A program made the translations under genes and the position numbers. From Hydractinia symbiolongicarpus (lineage: Eukaryota > Cnidaria > Hydrozoa > Anthoathecata > Hydractiniidae): a stretch of DNA of 64,000 nucleotides. The notes beneath the pieces were generated by a model, which saw only the letters and a list, made by a program, of their open reading frames with translations, did no database searches and was not told the DNA's origin. Positions 49,530-61,610 of the stretch are shown here, one piece after another. How positions within the stretch are numbered: position 1 is the first letter of the stretch; each line of letters begins with the position of its first letter. The DNA lies in contig NC_079887.1 in the NCBI RefSeq assembly GCF_029227915.1, forward strand, positions 7,068,001 through 7,132,000. Reading direction: 5' to 3'.

Positions 49530-50115
49530 GACACTGGGAAAGACTAGTTCTGTTATTTTTCTTGTTTTGTGTGTGTGTGTGTGTGTGTGTTTGTGCTGTT
49601 TTGTCTCGCATGCATTTGTGTTACTTTAAACATCAGTCCCTATTGACAGTTACTAGTTATAAGTGAAGTATTCAGCAATAGACAGGTAGTACTTCATGCA
49701 AGGGGTTCAATAGGTTGTGGGATGGCATGAAAAACATGCCTGCTGGGCCCGCAATAAAGTTGGCAGCCCCAACTCAATTGTTATCTGTCGCACTCACCAA
49801 GCTTAAGCCGGCGCGTGGGATTTTTTTTGGTCTACAAAAAATCCAAATCTTTTTAACCATGATTTTCCCAGACCGTATTAGGCTTGGTCTACAGGGTTAA
49901 CGTTCCTGCTGTACCCATAGTTATTCTTGTAAGAAGCTCTGCAAGGGGGTGTGAATTTTCTCTTTCATGTCTTCGTGGTTTTACGCCCACACATATCCCC
50001 CCAGTAAGTTCAGGCTGGTCCTAAGCATAAATCACCTGTGTAAGGCTGAGTGTTGGGATGCCGTAACACGTTTAAAGCTATAGCCAGGTTCACAAGTCCT
50101 GGCGCACAGGTAGTT
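49530..50115 (+). mobile_element. HERO-related deletion derivative, plus orientation
   Basis: 49530-49548 is an exact 19-base copy of the 5' UTR tandem unit of the HERO-like LINE. 50030-50112 is a relative of its 3' UTR ('tgtaaggctgagtgttggg', 'cctggcgcacagg'). Both lie in the same orientation with the coding region absent between them. This could be a non-autonomous derivative or two separate fragments. Confidence 0.45.
49563..49591. repeat. (TG)n microsatellite
   Basis: A run of alternating T and G of about 26 bases, with no coding meaning. Confidence 0.9.
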
Positions 50116-52213
50116 TTTTGCCTCCTTTTTACAGTTTTTATATATTTGTACATATACACGTTTTATGTCAATATATGTTTTATTTTGTTGCGATGTCATT
50201 CCTTTTACAGTTTTATTTGTATTGTCCAGAGGGTTGCTTTGTCAATTAACTTGGTTGTACAGACCATCCTTGTAAAAGAGAGATCTTGCTTGGTATAGAG
50301 ATCTTTAGAGGGTTTAACCTCTACCACTTAAATTAAGAGTCATTAGACTAGTCAAATCACTACAGCTTGCTGATTTGTTATCTCATAATCGAAAAAAAAA
50401 ATCACCCCTTCAAAATTCAAATGACGCATCTTTTTTACTTTTATCCTGCCTCAGTGGATCTTTCCACGGGCTTTATCGACTAGTGTTTAATAAAACTAAA
50501 AAAATACACTACAATACACTTCGATATCATTTCATTTTGCTACGCGTATCATGGGTTTAACAGCAACCTTACAAATAAATTGGTTGCTCTTCTAAAAATA
50601 GTTTCTTCTCTTCATAATACTGACCTTTTTTCCTTTTTTATATTTTAGCACCCACAAACACAACACAATTTTTTTCTAACTTGTTTTGATCTAAATTCCA
50701 TAAATCATCGACAGGGAAAAATATTTATCACACCAGTACGGGAAGCAATCAAGTTGTTTTCGTCAAGAAAATAGTTAACCTTTTTTAAGAATTGCTTTCC
50801 TGAATTATTTGAAAAATGCCCACGACTACTCCTAATTTCTCCACGTGTAAGATAGATCTCAATTCAAGGTTCTAAAGCAATAATAGGGAAGTGTAAAAGT
50901 TCTCAACGTATATATGTGAAACTTGTTAGGTAGCCTAACTAACATCTTTTTACTGGGATCGAAAACCACACGGTGTGCCAAACTATGCCCCTTCTTGTTG
51001 TTAATTTGAAAACTTGAGCTAGTAAAAGACTTTACATACACTTTGCAATTTTGTTCATGTTATGTTTTCAATGAGAAAACACTGCGTACACGTCGCGTAC
51101 ATAATTTGCTACCATTTCGTAAAACACAATCCAAATGCGGGTTTTCTTGCAGTGGAAGGACTTCGCCAGTAAGAACAAATGCTACCGGACTCTTAAAAAC
51201 CTAAAATTTATTCTTTATTTGACAGCTGCTGATTCGAGAAATATAGAACTAAAACTTTATACAGAGCTTAAACATAGCAACATCGAAAAAACATTGCTAT
51301 GGCAAATGCACCTCGAATTAGTACATACATTAACATCACCCAAAATAACCTATTTTGAAAATTGTTCCACTAAAAAAATATTTCACTGTCAAAAATTCGC
51401 TTGAAAGTCGTTGTTTATTATAATACAATCCTTTACGAGCAGACACACCAAACAAATATAATTCTCCCCCCTGGAATCTAATATACTGTGAGGTCCTATT
51501 AACTTGTTCATATAAATGTAAACTTTTCTCTAATTTCAAACACAAAGACCCTGTATCTTTACGTTTATGCTAAGAGCTAAATACTTTCGATTAAACTTAA
51601 ATTCGAACGTTTATGTATTTGTTGATAGAACATAAAATAATCTGATTCTGTGTATAGAGGAGTAAAGCTAAGAAAAAAATATAGGTCCAATTATTCTCTA
51701 AATTAACTGCATTTTTTACTAAAAATTGCAGTTAGTGCACATGACAAAGTGTCGATGCAATATGGAAAAAAAATTGGTGAATGTTGTTATTTTAGCTTCC
51801 ATTTCAAAGCCTAAAATCATGTTGATTTTGTTTTTAGATAAAGAAAATAAAAACATTTACTTTAGCATGAGCACTCGATTTTTAATTATTTAAACGTCAT
51901 GCAATATTAGATTATTTTTAATGTTTTTAATTAATCTCGTCTTGTCATGTGACTATCCCATGGGTTGCTTGTAAAGTGCGTAAGAATAACATTAATTATT
52001 TGTCGCTTTCTATAAGAACAATCGTCACCACGCATGCACTCAATCAAATGTATCAAGGCGTTTTTGGACCGATTTAAACATGTACATAAATATTATAGCA
52101 ATGCTCCATCTTATTTCCCCACATACTTCATTGCTAACAATTCATGGTCGTTAACGACCACATTTGAAAAGTATTAATTATATTTAATTACCACGTACCT
52201 CTCACCAAAAGGA
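50116..52213. other. No recognised genes
   Basis: AT-rich sequence with only short open frames. The longest, 51135-51404 on plus, shows no motif. Some may be promoter sequence of the NLR-like pseudogene that follows. Confidence 0.5.
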
Positions 52214-54229
52214 TTGCGATGGAATATTCGCGAAAACGTATCAAACTTCTATGGCCGCTGTCAAATTATGGACAAAATTCATCATTATTTCCAAAACAGA
52301 TTCGAAAAGAGAGATTACATAGCCGTTGCATTGTCAGGGATGGGTGGTATAGGAAAAACGGTAGTGGCAGCGAAATATGTCAACATCTATGACAAGGAAT
52401 ACAATAACATTATTTGGCTTGAATGCAATGATTTGATAACATCGTCGGTAAAACTAGCGTCCTTGTTGCAAATTAAAACGAATGTATTTGAAGTTGATGT
52501 CATAACTCAACTTGTTTGCGACAAGTTAAAAGATGGCAAATGCATTTTTGTGTTAAATGATGTGGAGGATGGCCTATCCACTAAAGATTTCCTATAGAAC
52601 TTAAAGAATATGAAGAACAAACCTTGCGTGTTAATAACAAGTCAGTACAGTGAATGGGATGGTGCGCGCATAAAACATATCCGAATGAATGTTTTTGAAT
52701 CTGATGAAGCTATCGGTTTTCTCTCTAAATGCCTCCTAACATGTAATAATAACAAAGTTGAGATGTTGCTTCATAAATTACAGCGTTGCAACAAGCAAAA
52801 AGTTACATTTTTGATAAAAGTCGAAAAGAATTGTTAAACCTTCGCCTAGACAAAACGGGTGAGTCTGAATACAATGAAACGTTATTGACTGTGTGGAAGA
52901 TGGCGTTCGATAAACTTAAAGAACATAATAACACTTCTTGCTATGGATATTTTAAACATGATGGCATACATGGAAGGCAGTTTCATCAACACAGAAAAAT
53001 TTTTGTATTTAGACGATGTTGATGAAATACAGCTAAATGAGGCAATAGAACTATTAAGTGAATACTCGTTGTTACAAGTTAACTCTGCTAAGATTGTTAC
53101 TATTCATACTTTAGTGCAAAAGATTACCATGTTAGATGAGAAGAATTGCAATTTGTCAAATGACAAATATGTTGTAAAATTATTGCATTTGCTAAACCAC
53201 ATAGCTTTGATACAAGAAGAGTTTGATAGTGATCCAAAGAATCTTTGGTTTAGACACAAGAAAAAACTTTTTCCGCTTCCACAAAACAATTTAGATTGTC
53301 TTCATTTGTTGTTCAGCACTGCTTCAGTACACGGAGACAATTTATTTTGTACTTATATACTCACTGTTACTATGCAAGCAAATAAAATCGCATACAACAA
53401 GTCAGGGAACCCAGAAGATTTTACGCGTCTGTTAATACAGTCGTCTTCCTATGCTCATATGTTAAATGCATGTGGAGAAGCTACAAAAGTGTTACAGTTT
53501 ATGAATCAATTTTCCACTGAATTTGAAAATGAACTTGCTGAAAAAAGCGTGAATCAGATTGTTTGGTATCATAAGTATGTGGAGGCTTTAATATCTAACG
53601 AAAAAATGTCAGAAGCAATTGAATTGTTTGATTCTTTACCCAATCCTAATTTTTCATTGGAAACGATAGGCGATAGCTTGACTAAAACAGATATTCTTTA
53701 TAAACTTGGTAGGAAGAAGGAGGCTCTTTTGTTAAGTCAACAGATTTTTGAATGTATCAACTTAAAAAATATTTCAAATGATTATGAAGTATTGCATATT
53801 GGTAAAATTTGCTGCAAATTTCTTGCTTTAGATGATGTTGAGCATGCTCAGTTGTGTGTAAAATACATGGAGAATTCCTTGAAGAAACTCAATTTAGGAG
53901 ATGGAAATATGGCATAGTACACATTTCATTTAAACAAAGCACAATTGAATTTATATAACTAGCACTACGACGAATGCATGGATGAATTAAAAAAATGTTT
54001 ACCGTTTCCAAAGAGTTCCACGCACCGACAGTTGCAAATTTTAATTGGTTTCGTTTATTTAAAAAGAAAACAATTTTCAGAAAGTAAAAAAAAATTGTTT
54101 GAAGTTTGTAATATTCAACTTAATAACAATACGCGTAAGCACACTTTACTTTACTTAGCTGCTGCTTTACTTTGTTTGGATGAGATAGACGAAGCAGAAA
54201 AAATATTAAAACGTATGAAACATAACTAG
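52214..54229 (+). pseudogene. NB-ARC / TPR-like (NLR-type) gene, intronless, broken
   Basis: The start region NFYGRCQIMDKIHHYF leads to a Walker A loop GMGGIGKTVVAAKY, a Walker B-like CIFVLNDVED and CVLITSQY, the order of an NB-ARC ATPase as in NLR immune receptors. TAG at 52595 interrupts, and frameshifts near 52785 and 52950 move the reading. A winged-helix-like part (VWKMAFDKLKEHN) and a 324-aa helical region (52943-53917) follow. The tail (53978-54229) has TPR-like helices such as AAALLCLDEIDEAEKIL. TAG at 53915 is another stop. There is no intron, so it is a retrocopy or a naturally single-exon gene. No CARD, death or TIR domain is seen. Confidence 0.75.
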
Positions 54230-54437
54230 AGGCCCTTAGGCCTTGAGGTTAGCGCGACTGAGAACTTTAAATGTGTGAGTGAGAATTGTTTATCCACGAA
54301 AGTAAAAAAGAAAATTTTCTTCCGCTTCAAGATAGTAAAATTTACCCACTTTCCTCTGAATAACGATATTAGTTCAAATATCGTCTCACTTCTTATGCTT
54401 GGTTTCCACTTCAAGATAGCGTGAGATAATTGGCATA

Positions 54438-54776
54438 TTACTGGGCACGGAGAAAGGATGTACTATTTCTCGAAAGTTCAAATAAATTGGAATCTGACTT
54501 TTCAATTTGAATATTCCCGTTTTCAGTTGCAATTGAATTGGGCAGTTCGTCTAAAGCAAGATATTGACTGGTATAACCTAGGCTGATGTAAAGATCATTC
54601 CCTAGTGTCAAAATACGATCAAGATCCCATTCAGTCCAGTAACGCACAGACGCAATAGCAGGGTAACAGATGGCCCACAAAGCATTGCACACGCATTGAC
54701 TACCCGCTGATTCTCCAAATCTAGAATGACCTTGATGAAATGAGCCCATTACTATTTTATCTGGGTTGACAGGCCC
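54438..54776 (-). pseudogene. Fragment resembling a herpes-tegument-type cysteine protease (C76-like)
   Basis: The frame reads GPVNPDKIVMGSFHQGHSRF, then GESAGSQCVCNALWAICY with a Cys in the position expected for a papain-like nucleophile, then DLDRILTLGNDLYISLG. This spacing resembles the deubiquitinase domain of herpesvirus large tegument proteins, which is also found in some transposon-encoded proteins. Only about 110 residues remain and the His half is absent. Upstream the frame closes at a stop near 54790. I infer a transposon remnant rather than a viral insertion. Motif memory only. Confidence 0.45.
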
Positions 54777-54799
54777 GGCGTGGACTAAACGTCACTAGC

Positions 54800-55365
54800 C
54801 ATTAGAAAAGCCAAGTAATATTTACACAAAAATTGAACAGAATGGAGCTGGCCTTAATAAGAGCGAGAAAATTTCTTCAGAAACAGTAGTTCTGAACTGA
54901 GCTGAGTGGTTGAACCGAAAGTTCCAATAGCAATGCGATATGCCTAGATCGTAAAAATGCAACAAAGTAGAACAGTAAAATTATATAACTAGCTATATAA
55001 ATTTTTTATATATATTATTTTTTATTTAAAAAAAATCTATTCTATAAGTTATATGTAAAAGTATATTGTAAGATCAAGGTAGTGTCCAAGTTTGACAAGA
55101 GATTAAATAGTAACAAAGTAAACGTGTGTAAACAAGTAACCAAGTAAACCGTTGTTCTTTCGCCTGACCTATAAGAAAAGAAAAAAAAAATTACACAATA
55201 TTTTGTAAACAAAGGGAATAAACTTTTGCAAGAAGGAAAATTTGCGAAAATTAGGGACCATCAAACGCTCCATATTCGATTTCACAATCCAAATTAATGC
55301 CCCATAAAGTAAATTATGAGGATAATGCTACTAAATATATCAAGACCGTATTAAAGAGAAAAAAT
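54800..55365. other. No recognised genes
   Basis: AT-rich spacer between the protease fragment and the perfect inverted repeat. Nothing I can support. Confidence 0.5.
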
Positions 55366-55506
55366 AGTCATATTGAAGAAGAACTACTTTGTTCATCACT
55401 AACATACTGCCAAGCGGCTCCCAGTTCTGGGGACCGCGGATCGAATCCCACTCACTGCTTGGCAGTATGTTAGTGATGAACAAAGTAGTTCTTCTTCAAT
55501 ATGACT
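55366..55506. repeat. Perfect 50-bp inverted repeat with 41-base loop (MITE-like)
   Basis: Arms 55366-55415 and 55457-55506 are exact reverse complements. The loop holds GGATCGAATCC, one base from a tRNA B-box (GGTTCGANNCC). The whole could fold into one long hairpin. Flanks show no clear target duplication. It may be a miniature transposon or an RNA-hairpin locus. Confidence 0.85.
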
Positions 55507-58041
55507 TACACGCATTATACATTGCATTAGGAGTGAAGCAGATTTTCACGAAGAACTTCATTATTTTGAATATGACCGACGAAAAGTCTGATGGCTGATA
55601 ATGTATTTTTACCGATAAATTCTACGGTCCAGTACCAAAATTTTAAATCGGCTATGAAAAACTGAAATATCCACCATCTTTGAAAGTCTTTTTGTAAATT
55701 GGGACAAAAACTCAAATTGGCAAATAATATTTAAAATCTTAAAAAGGGAATTATTTTCGCCAAAGGCCAATTTTCAAATTTTTGACAGAAATTAATTTTT
55801 GCGGATCGGTCACTTTTAGATTCTAAAGTTGCAAAATCCGCCACAATTTATTCCTGCGGTAATTGCAGGAAACATGCCCAGTTATTTCAGCGTGAATATA
55901 TATATATTGTGCAATATTATGCAATTTTTACATCTATGGCAACAGGGGCACGAAGGCATGGAGAATTAGTGTCTACTGAATCAAATTGTATTCATTCAAG
56001 ATGACGGAGAGAGTTGTGTGCACTACTACGAGCTTTGAAAGCAGTTTCACAAATAAAATAAATAATCACAAATGCAAAACATGCTACACAAATATCAGGG
56101 TGCGAAATTGGCCAGACGATTTCGATTTTAACTGTAAAATACGATCGTTTTATCAAATGTATCTCTCCTGTCTCTGGGCCCAAAGCGATATTTTTTTCTG
56201 CCATGGATATTAACGTCGAAAAGATCAACCCCCACCCTCCTAACGTCGAAAGATATATTTTATAAAAGATCGTATTTTACAGTGCCCGGATCTTGTCTGT
56301 TTACGAGCAAAAGAGAGGGGGACCTTCCATGTAGCATCAAACAAACTACATTTTGTCAGACTGTACTTCCGTCATCATGATAGCAGACCGTGCTGGTTGT
56401 GGTGGGGGTTTTCAAAGTAACGTCGAATCAACACTTAGTTTGGCAATGTGAGCATATGGATGCCTACCCTAAACGAAGATGGCAAATTTTTTTGCCCGCC
56501 CATCACATTTTCATATGCAAAAATGACACGAACCGAACATTTTATTGATGTCGGATTTAGCATTTAGGACAGTAGGTCATTAACTAGCTATATTTCAGTT
56601 AATATATAGCTAGCTAGCTAGCTAGCTAGCTAGCTAGCTTATTATATGCAGTGCGACTGGCAAAAATTAGAAACCTGTTGAGGTTTGGGAATACTTAAAT
56701 GCATTAACGGTAGCTACCTAATAGCTAGCTAGTTATAAAACAATAAATAGATAAGTAGAATAACTTGCCTTGAAAATGGTCAACGAACAACAAAACCAGT
56801 GAGATTTTCAGTGTACGGAAACGTAACTACCAGTCGGACAGCCAAAACCGGAAATATATTTTGTTTTATTTATATTTTAGCTGTATTTCAGATCTGATCA
56901 GATCAGTTTCTTTCTTTTAAAATGTCGTTTGGTTTGTGCGAATCAAAAATGAATTAAAAAAAATGTTATGTTGAAGTACCATTTTATCCTTTTTATTAAC
57001 AATATAAATTATCTTTCTGTTTGAGAGACATCACACACACACTCCACAAACAGACATTCAAACTTATATGCTTAACCAGAAATTTAAATGCTGATCAAAT
57101 GCTATTTACTTGACTGATTCCAAGGTAGCGATGACAAATTGACACAATCTCAACGCAAATAAAAAAACTACTTAATTTTTAAAAAATTCACACAATTAAA
57201 AAAAAAGTTTCATGCAATTCAAAATGTTTTTCGCGCAACTTTAAATCATATCCACTTCACGAAATTTAAATATTATTGAAACGTTTTTGTGTAATTTTGT
57301 CATTTGGTTATGAGAATACATAGGCTGGTCTCTATATTAAATTCACGATAAAATAAGTTATGCGTCGCGGTGCATTTTCACCATATATAGTAGCCGCATA
57401 ACGCTGCGGCAGGTTTGTATCAAATCCGATCTTGCCACGTGTTGAAATGAGCTTTTTTAATTGTTATGCTGGAATCACCTGGGTTTCTTTCTATTGTATA
57501 AAAACATAAAAGGAATTATATTAAAATTCCTTGGGACGACGTGCCGCGCCGCAAGGAGATGCGTCTTCAGTGTGAATTTAGTTTTTTGTTTTAAACTCTT
57601 ATTGATTTTTTTAGTTGATGTTTCCTTTTTGCAGGAAAGACAGGGTTGGTGATGGTTTTACTTTCCACTTGTAGACTCTTTTTATTCTAAGTTTTTGCTA
57701 ACTAAGGAAGGTTTCTCATAATATCAGATCAGATACAGAAGGTTCTACGTTTAGCTCTTATTTTCGTGTTTCCCATGTTTTTCAGGTAATACCTCTTATT
57801 TTACTATTTTTAACATACCTTTTATTTCATCCATTTTTACATTTTACATTCATACCATTATTGTTCGTTGTTTTTTTTTTCTTTTTCTGACCAAATTTCC
57901 CATTCAGAATATAATATCAAGGCTTTGCAGGGTTTTTATTAGAATTGTGTGAAATTATATTTCAAAAATTTTGAAGTACTTTTTCAATTAAAGATTGCGT
58001 GAAGTATCTTTGGCAATTGCGTGCAGTAATCCTTAATATCG
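55507..58041. other. No recognised genes; TAGC microsatellite
   Basis: AT-rich interval. A (TAGC)n run of about 36 bases lies at 56602-56638. Short open frames at 55986-56213 (plus) and 57461-57652 (plus) show no motif. Confidence 0.5.
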
Positions 58042-58693
58042 TTAAAGATAATTAACTCCTATATGTATCGAGCTCAAATCTTCGTCTAGGGGCTTGGAAA
58101 TAGCAAAATACGATTTATTCGCGTAATAACGGAATACGCAAAGAGTGAACGATAATACCACTTTTTGAGACTTTATGTACAGGATGTTTAGGTCGCATTG
58201 ATATAGAAAGCACCTGTTTCGCTTGGGTACATAACATTTTGTACTTAATTAATTAGAAACGCTGGAAGGTTCAAAAAAGGGACAACTTTGACGTGGTTTG
58301 ACGTTGTTCTTCAACAGGGAGTTTAACCAAGGCTACCCTAGTCTGTATATATATATTTGAATAAAAACTTGCTATTATGTGGGATATACCAAACATGCAA
58401 GATAATGATGACGAGGATGATATACCCATTGGTAATTTGTTTGCAAGAAGGATGTTATCCAGGCCCACAACAACAAGAAGGTAGCTATAGCTAAAACACT
58501 ATTTATAGCTAGCTAGATGTAGGTAGAGCCAATTTTAATACAATACATCACTAGTCAAATGTAATATAAAAAATATGTATATTCCAAAAATAAATTTAGT
58601 TAGCTATGACATACATAAAACTAGTTACATAGCTAGGTAGTTAACATATTGGTAGCTATATTTAGCTAAACAAAAATGATTATTTATAGTTTA

Positions 58694-59175
<482 letters not shown>

Positions 59176-59196
59176 ATTTTACCATATGTTTTAGTT

Positions 59197-61412
59197 ACAT
59201 CTTTTTTTTGAAGCTGTCCTCGATTTAAATGACCGTTAAAGTCCAAATATGCTAATTGATGTCTGGTGATGTAAGCATCATTTTTGTACCCAATGCGCTT
59301 TGGACAGTAGGCTAACACTAAGATATGAAATGCCTAAATAAAAGTACAAATCTTAGTAAGAAAACTCCTGTCCACATAGCGTATTTTTTTAATTTATTAC
59401 ATATACAACATGTAACATAAAATATATTACAGTAACTTTTTATAACAAAATATATCAGTGTTAGTAACTCCTTTCACAATGTTTACCTCTAAAAGACCTG
59501 TGTGTCGATTTTTGGTGTAATATGCAAAGCTTTTTAGCCAAGAACTTTTCATGACATGCTTTCGAATAATTTCCATAGATGGTCCTGTTGGATCTAACCA
59601 AGTTTTTCCTTCAGTAGGTTCTTCCATAGGTTCGTGTTCGCATTGTGAATGGCCAAAGAACTCGCATTTTTAATTCATCCTCTTCACAGTGTGAGCAACA
59701 ATACCAAAAGTCTTTGTGACCTTTTAGACATTTCCAAGTTAACTTGATAGTATATCCTGAACATAATGTGAATATGTTAAGTTTGCTATTTATTTAGCAA
59801 TAAAACATATATTATATATAGAGAGGATCTGTTCATACCTATATAAAAGCTCTCTATGTTAACAATTTGTGCATTACAGTCTTTTTCATGACAGGTATCC
59901 CCTAACAAGTATTCTAACTGTCTAGTTGATGCAATGCATTTAGGATCGTCAATTTTTTAAAATTCGTCATCCAAACTTCCATAATTACACCTAGAACACC
60001 AATACTGTTGGCAAAACACTTGACAAAAATTTGCACAATTCATATTTTTTTAAATAAATATACAGTATAGAAGGGACTGGGAGGGATTCGAACCCTCGAT
60101 TAACGCTAAGCGTTTTCTCTACCAATTGAGATACACCAGCCCTAAAGCCATAACTTAATTTAAATATTTACCTAATATATGGATCTGATGCCAAGTCAGG
60201 ATATTCAATTTCATCATCGCCAATGTCTTCCTGCCCTTCTGTTTCTTGGGCAATTAATTCTTCAACATCATCCAATGTCACATCCAAGGCTGAAACATCA
60301 TCGTGGCTACAAGTAAAATATATATAAATACACAAATGATTATGTATATACCTTATTAACCCATAAACAATCTATATATACCTTGTATCATTTCCAATAT
60401 CTTGGTCATCATTAAAATTTATTTTAGTTGGCTTTGCAGATCTAATTTAATAAAATAAAGCTTCTAAGAAAGCATTCAATTAGTAAGGACAAACATAATT
60501 AAAATTAATGTGTACCTTTTAAAACAGATAGAATGCTTTGGTTCTAAATGTGGTGTTGATTGGTTTAAAGGCCTAGTGAAAAATAAAATATGTATGAAAA
60601 CATTGGCAAAAGACTTGCACCTGCAAACAGTAAAGCTTTGAAATCACATATAGCTATATATATATCATGCTTTCCAGAAACAAATCAACCAGCTACTCTT
60701 GTATATAATTTACAAAATTGCTGTATATACTTTAATATTTCCATCGATGGGAAATTTGAATCTTTTTTAGTACATTCAATCTCCATTTCAGTTTTAGCCT
60801 TTTTTGAGCTAACAATAACAACACGTGGTGTATCATTAGGACCAGTTATTGAAGACTTTGTGTAACTGCTGCTATCATATGTTGGCGAAAGTAAGCATGA
60901 GAGAGGTGAAGTAAAAGAAGTCGATGAATCTTTAGACGAGCTACTTGATGACTGTCTTTTCTTTTTTAGTACAACAACTTCACCTAAATAAATAAAATAA
61001 AATTTTATGTAACTTTCTATAGCTAGCTAGAAGCCATCATGTCAATAACTATTTTTATAAGATATCTGATGTTTCTTTTTACTTTTTATACCAACTAAAC
61101 TTAGCTAGCTAGGCAGTCTGACAATCTGATTAAAGTTAGATCACAGTTTGCAATTATTTTCTTACTGTATGGAGTATGCACCATTCTCTTTGAAGAGTTT
61201 AGTAACATAATACTGTTTCTGGAATCTTTATTGTGGTGTGCCCTCAAAACTTCATGAACCCAAGTGAAGAAATCTTGGTTGCATAAAAACTTTAACTCTT
61301 CTTTTAGACGTATTAAGTTCTCGTAGCACTCCTTTGCCTTCTCTCCGGTTCCAAGGTAAACTCTATACTTGCTTCCCCTAACAATCTTTGGTGCTTTTGA
61401 GGAGCTAGCCAT
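59197..61412 (-). pseudogene. Multi-exon transposase-like gene of the TTAA element
   Basis: Minus-strand exons, most with GT..AG ends: 61166-61412, 60731-60983, 60516-60572, 60382-60441, 60172-60306, about 60000-59839, 59487-59756 and 59334 to about 59197. Phases agree between the first five. Exon 1 starts MASSSKAPKIVRGSKYRVYL. Later exons have FCQQYWCSRCNYGSLDDE, YTIKLTWKCLKGH, KTWLDPTGPSMEIIRKHVM, NRHTGLLE spliced to AFHILVLAYCPKR, then [14 protein letters not shown]. The HTG.LE.FH...CPKR block matches a widespread metazoan TE protein family. TAA in exon 6 and a 1-base shift near 59672 break it. Confidence 0.6.
60068..60140 (-). repeat. tRNA-like sequence in an intron of the TTAA element
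   Basis: Minus-strand GGGTTCGAATCCCTC forms a perfect T-arm with a B-box, and GGGCTGG pairs with CCAGTCC as an acceptor stem. The D-arm has a mismatch, and the anticodon region is four to five bases short with a stem that closes on TTA. It is best read as a tRNA-derived repeat or pseudogene. Confidence 0.6.
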
Positions 61413-61610
61413 GTTGAAACCCTAGCAGTTTGACATGAGCTATCGCACGCTTCAGTGCTGGCCAAAGCTATCAAAACTACACTTAGCCCTGGGTAATTTT
61501 AAAAAAAATGTGGTTTTGCCTTATGATTTTCAGATTTTTGCTGCTGATATCAGCATATTTTGGGCCTCGAGTGCCACACCTCCGTATATATAGGAGTTAA
61601 TTATCTTTAA

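Noticed and set aside
51135-51404. 89-codon plus-strand ORF
   Set aside because: No recognisable domain, no splice context and no neighbouring gene that would explain it.
54438-54776. Integrated herpesvirus sequence
   Set aside because: Only one small domain is similar and no other viral genes are near. The domain is known to be shared with cellular and transposon proteins.
60068-60140. tRNA gene on the minus strand
   Set aside because: The T-arm and acceptor stem look good, but the anticodon arm and variable loop are four to five bases too short and the D-stem is mismatched. It sits in a transposon intron. A tRNA-derived repeat is more likely.
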